A stretch of 64,000 nucleotides of DNA from Struthidea cinerea (Eukaryota > Chordata > Aves > Passeriformes > Corcoracidae), in contig VZTI01004650.1 of the NCBI GenBank assembly GCA_013397865.1, forward strand, positions 360,834 through 424,833. The letters are read 5' to 3'. Below, piece by piece: positions 62,245-64,000 of the stretch. Positions within the stretch are counted from its first letter, which is position 1. Each line of letters starts with the position of its first letter. The notes under the pieces were generated by a model. The model was not told the DNA's origin, did no database searches, and was given only the letters and a program-made list of their open reading frames with translations. The position numbers and the translations under genes were made by a program.

Positions 62245-62760
62245 CTAGATCACATCATAAAAATGAATCCCCACTAAGACTACATCTCTTTTAGGGCTTG
62301 CTTTAGATCCAGATCCATTTGAACAACTCTTAAGAAAAGTTAAACATCTCACAAAGATGTTATATCTGTTTTGAAACAGTAAGAAATGGATTTGATGAGA
62401 TTGGTGTAATTTCATAGAAGAACTCTGTGGTGCTATAATCCTGAGCTGATTGCCATCATCATAAACAATGAGTTTGCCACCTTTTCTGGAGCACTGTACA
62501 CATCCCTGAGCCTGTCTCTGCTCATGAAGTTGTTTCTTGAACTTTGTAGGCAGCTGTAGCACAAGACTGTGTATTGCTGCTGCCATTGTAGTCTTCATAA
62601 TGATATGCAGCAGTGGGAAAAAGTGGTTAATAAATATACTCCAAAATTCAAATTGAAAATGAAAAGAGAAATAACAATTTGACATTCGTGTTGGGGTTTT
62701 CTTTTTCCTGTGTTTTTTCAATCCAATAGTTGTATTTCTCTTGTTCATCCTCTGTCTCAT
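62245..62760 (-). CDS. Hypothetical 171-codon open frame, unproven
   Basis: This minus-strand ATG frame has a strongly basic start (RKKK type), a Phe/His/Ile-rich middle and a short, more protein-like patch with 'KKQLHEQRQAQGC', 'CSRKGGKLIVYDDG' and 'IIAPQSSSMK'. No domain is recognised, there is no upstream promoter or splice structure, and the composition follows the local AT content. It could be a small retrocopy remnant or chance. Not counted as a gene. Confidence 0.12.
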   Translation of the reverse strand: MRQRMNKRNTTIGLKKHRKKKTPTRMSNCYFSFHFQFEFWSIFINHFFPLLHIIMKTTMAAAIHSLVLQLPTKFKKQLHEQRQAQGCVQCSRKGGKLIVYDDGNQLRIIAPQSSSMKLHQSHQIHFLLFQNRYNIFVRCLTFLKSCSNGSGSKASPKRDVVLVGIHFYDVI

Positions 62761-64000
62761 GCAGCTGTTTGCTTGAGGCTACACTGAATGAATGAACATG
62801 AATGAAGCCCCAGGAAATGCATATTTACAAAGTTTCTACTCTTCACAGTGGTGAAAAAAAGCTTAAAAATGTGAGTAAAGTGATTGCTGCAAGGTTAGCA
62901 ACTGTAAAATCAAGAAAAGGGAAATCACTACATAGTACCAAAAATTGTTGAGGCTGTTTTCTTCTAATCTAGCTGTCCCGAGGCTTTTGTTCAGGATTTT
63001 GTGGTGCTTTGGAATGATGTCTGCTACAGTAGGTAGGATAGAGTGACACCTGAAAAGTCTGGGGAGACCAAAGGAACAGATCAACTGGTATCTGCTTTAC
63101 TTGCCTTCTAGTGTCCCTGAATGTAGCCACTCAGTTAAGAGGGTCCTTTCCGTGAGGCCACTGACTCCTTCCCAGTGCAGAAATGGCTGGAAAGGCGCCC
63201 GCCCACACGGGCCTCTGTTAAGGCGTGTGCTCCTGGCCTGTTGCAATTTACCCCATTAGCTCTAATTAAAGAAAAAGAACCTTGGGGTGGTGGTGGTGTT
63301 GGACCGACATCATGCTGACCCCGGAACAGGTAACCTGCCTTGGTGGCAGACAGTGACTTTTGAAAGGAAATGTATGTGATTGACAACCTCATCATGCAGC
63401 ACCAGTATGCAGTAATGAGGCACAGCTTCTTGGAAGCTGTTGCAACTCTTGAATTCTTGGGGGCTTTTGGTTTTGATAGGATTTTTTTATTCTCAGTTTT
63501 TGTCATGATGGGTAACATAATTTGCCAAGGACTTGTTCCATTTCCACGTTGGGTTACTCCCAGGCTGGGATTTTCCTTTGGTCACAGTGCCAAAAATGCC
63601 TTTGCTTGAGTGGGATATTACCACTAAACAGAGGGAGTGTGATCCCACAACTGGTACCATCACTCCCCAGAAAGGAAAAAGGACACCAGGTACACCAAAA
63701 AGTTCTGTGTGTGGTAGTGCAGAAAGCCTCTCTTCTTTCCACTGGATTTAAGGGGCTCCTTGTAAAAAAACCACTGTCAGATGTTTTAACTGCAAAACGC
63801 AGCCCAAAATCACATCTGTCATGCCTGGATAGATGGTGTAGCATCTGTCAGCTTTGTACAGCTCATGATCCAGCCCTGAGGACAACCACCACCCCATTAT
63901 CCATTTATGAAATGTTGCATCCAAGGGGTTGATGAGTAGGACAAGTGTCACCTGTGGATCTGGAAGTGACCTCTCTGCTGGTCACAAGGAAGTGGTAGCA
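62761..64000. other. Unique sequence, nothing recognised
   Basis: Several overlapping open frames on both strands (63135-63932) contradict one another and show no domain. No repeat family was recognised. Confidence 0.35.

Noticed and set aside
1..64000. tRNA, rRNA, CRISPR, prokaryotic operon or origin signals
   Set aside because: I scanned for B-box-like GGTTCRANNC cores, clustered direct repeats with spacers, and tight collinear ORFs. None was found and the repeats are avian.

Overview
The window looks like non-coding bird nuclear DNA. Six fragments carry CR1 LINE signatures (3' RT/3'-UTR pieces ending in the avian-type 'ccttccaaccc...attc' tail). There is also a decayed class III (ERV-L-like) retrovirus, a solitary LTR with TGTT...AACA ends, AT-rich unique sequence, short microsatellites and one CpG island. 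The assembly is draft quality, with N runs at 26935-27186 and 55181-55270 and single Ns at 14604 and 50149. A songbird or other neoavian is a reasonable guess, but the sequence alone does not fix the species. No bacterial, plasmid or phage features are present.

Layout. (1) 1-26680 is mostly unique AT-rich sequence, which I read as intron(s) of a minus-strand gene. Its best-supported exon is at 976-1143: a strong pyrimidine tract and acceptor, a short upstream ORF, a Kozak ATG, 20 codons and a GTGAGT donor. Weaker candidate minus-strand exons lie at 10020-10108, 15912-15969 and 23544-23627. The minus-strand ERV relic is at about 5070-8060, with CR1 copies at about 14140-14935 and 17400-17960. 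(2) 26690-27260 is a CpG island split by a 252-bp gap. A minus-strand GTAAGT donor in it (exon end 26809) suggests it holds the first exon and promoter of the same leftward gene. (3) 27260-64000 is mostly unique non-coding sequence. It contains CR1 fragments (31690-32135 +, 43200-43990 -, 46375-46490 -, 49185-49645 +), a K/E-rich decayed coding-like block (41750-42850), a GGAA microsatellite interrupted by a gap (55086-55310), a 373-bp LTR (57692-58064) and two CpG-retaining, motif-rich islands that may be regulatory (54690-54800 and 59800-59885).

How it fits together. The simplest model is a leftward (minus-strand) gene with a CpG-island promoter near 27 kb, one or more small 5'-untranslated or alternative exons, a long first intron and a translation start near position 1035, with the rest of the coding sequence beyond position 1. 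The gene was not identified. To the right of the island I found no convincing coding exon, so that half is probably intergenic or intronic for a neighbour outside the window. No wholly new system is evident. The most useful observations are the hidden split gene, the phase-compatible alternative exons, the hairpin at the ERV edge and the two candidate enhancers.
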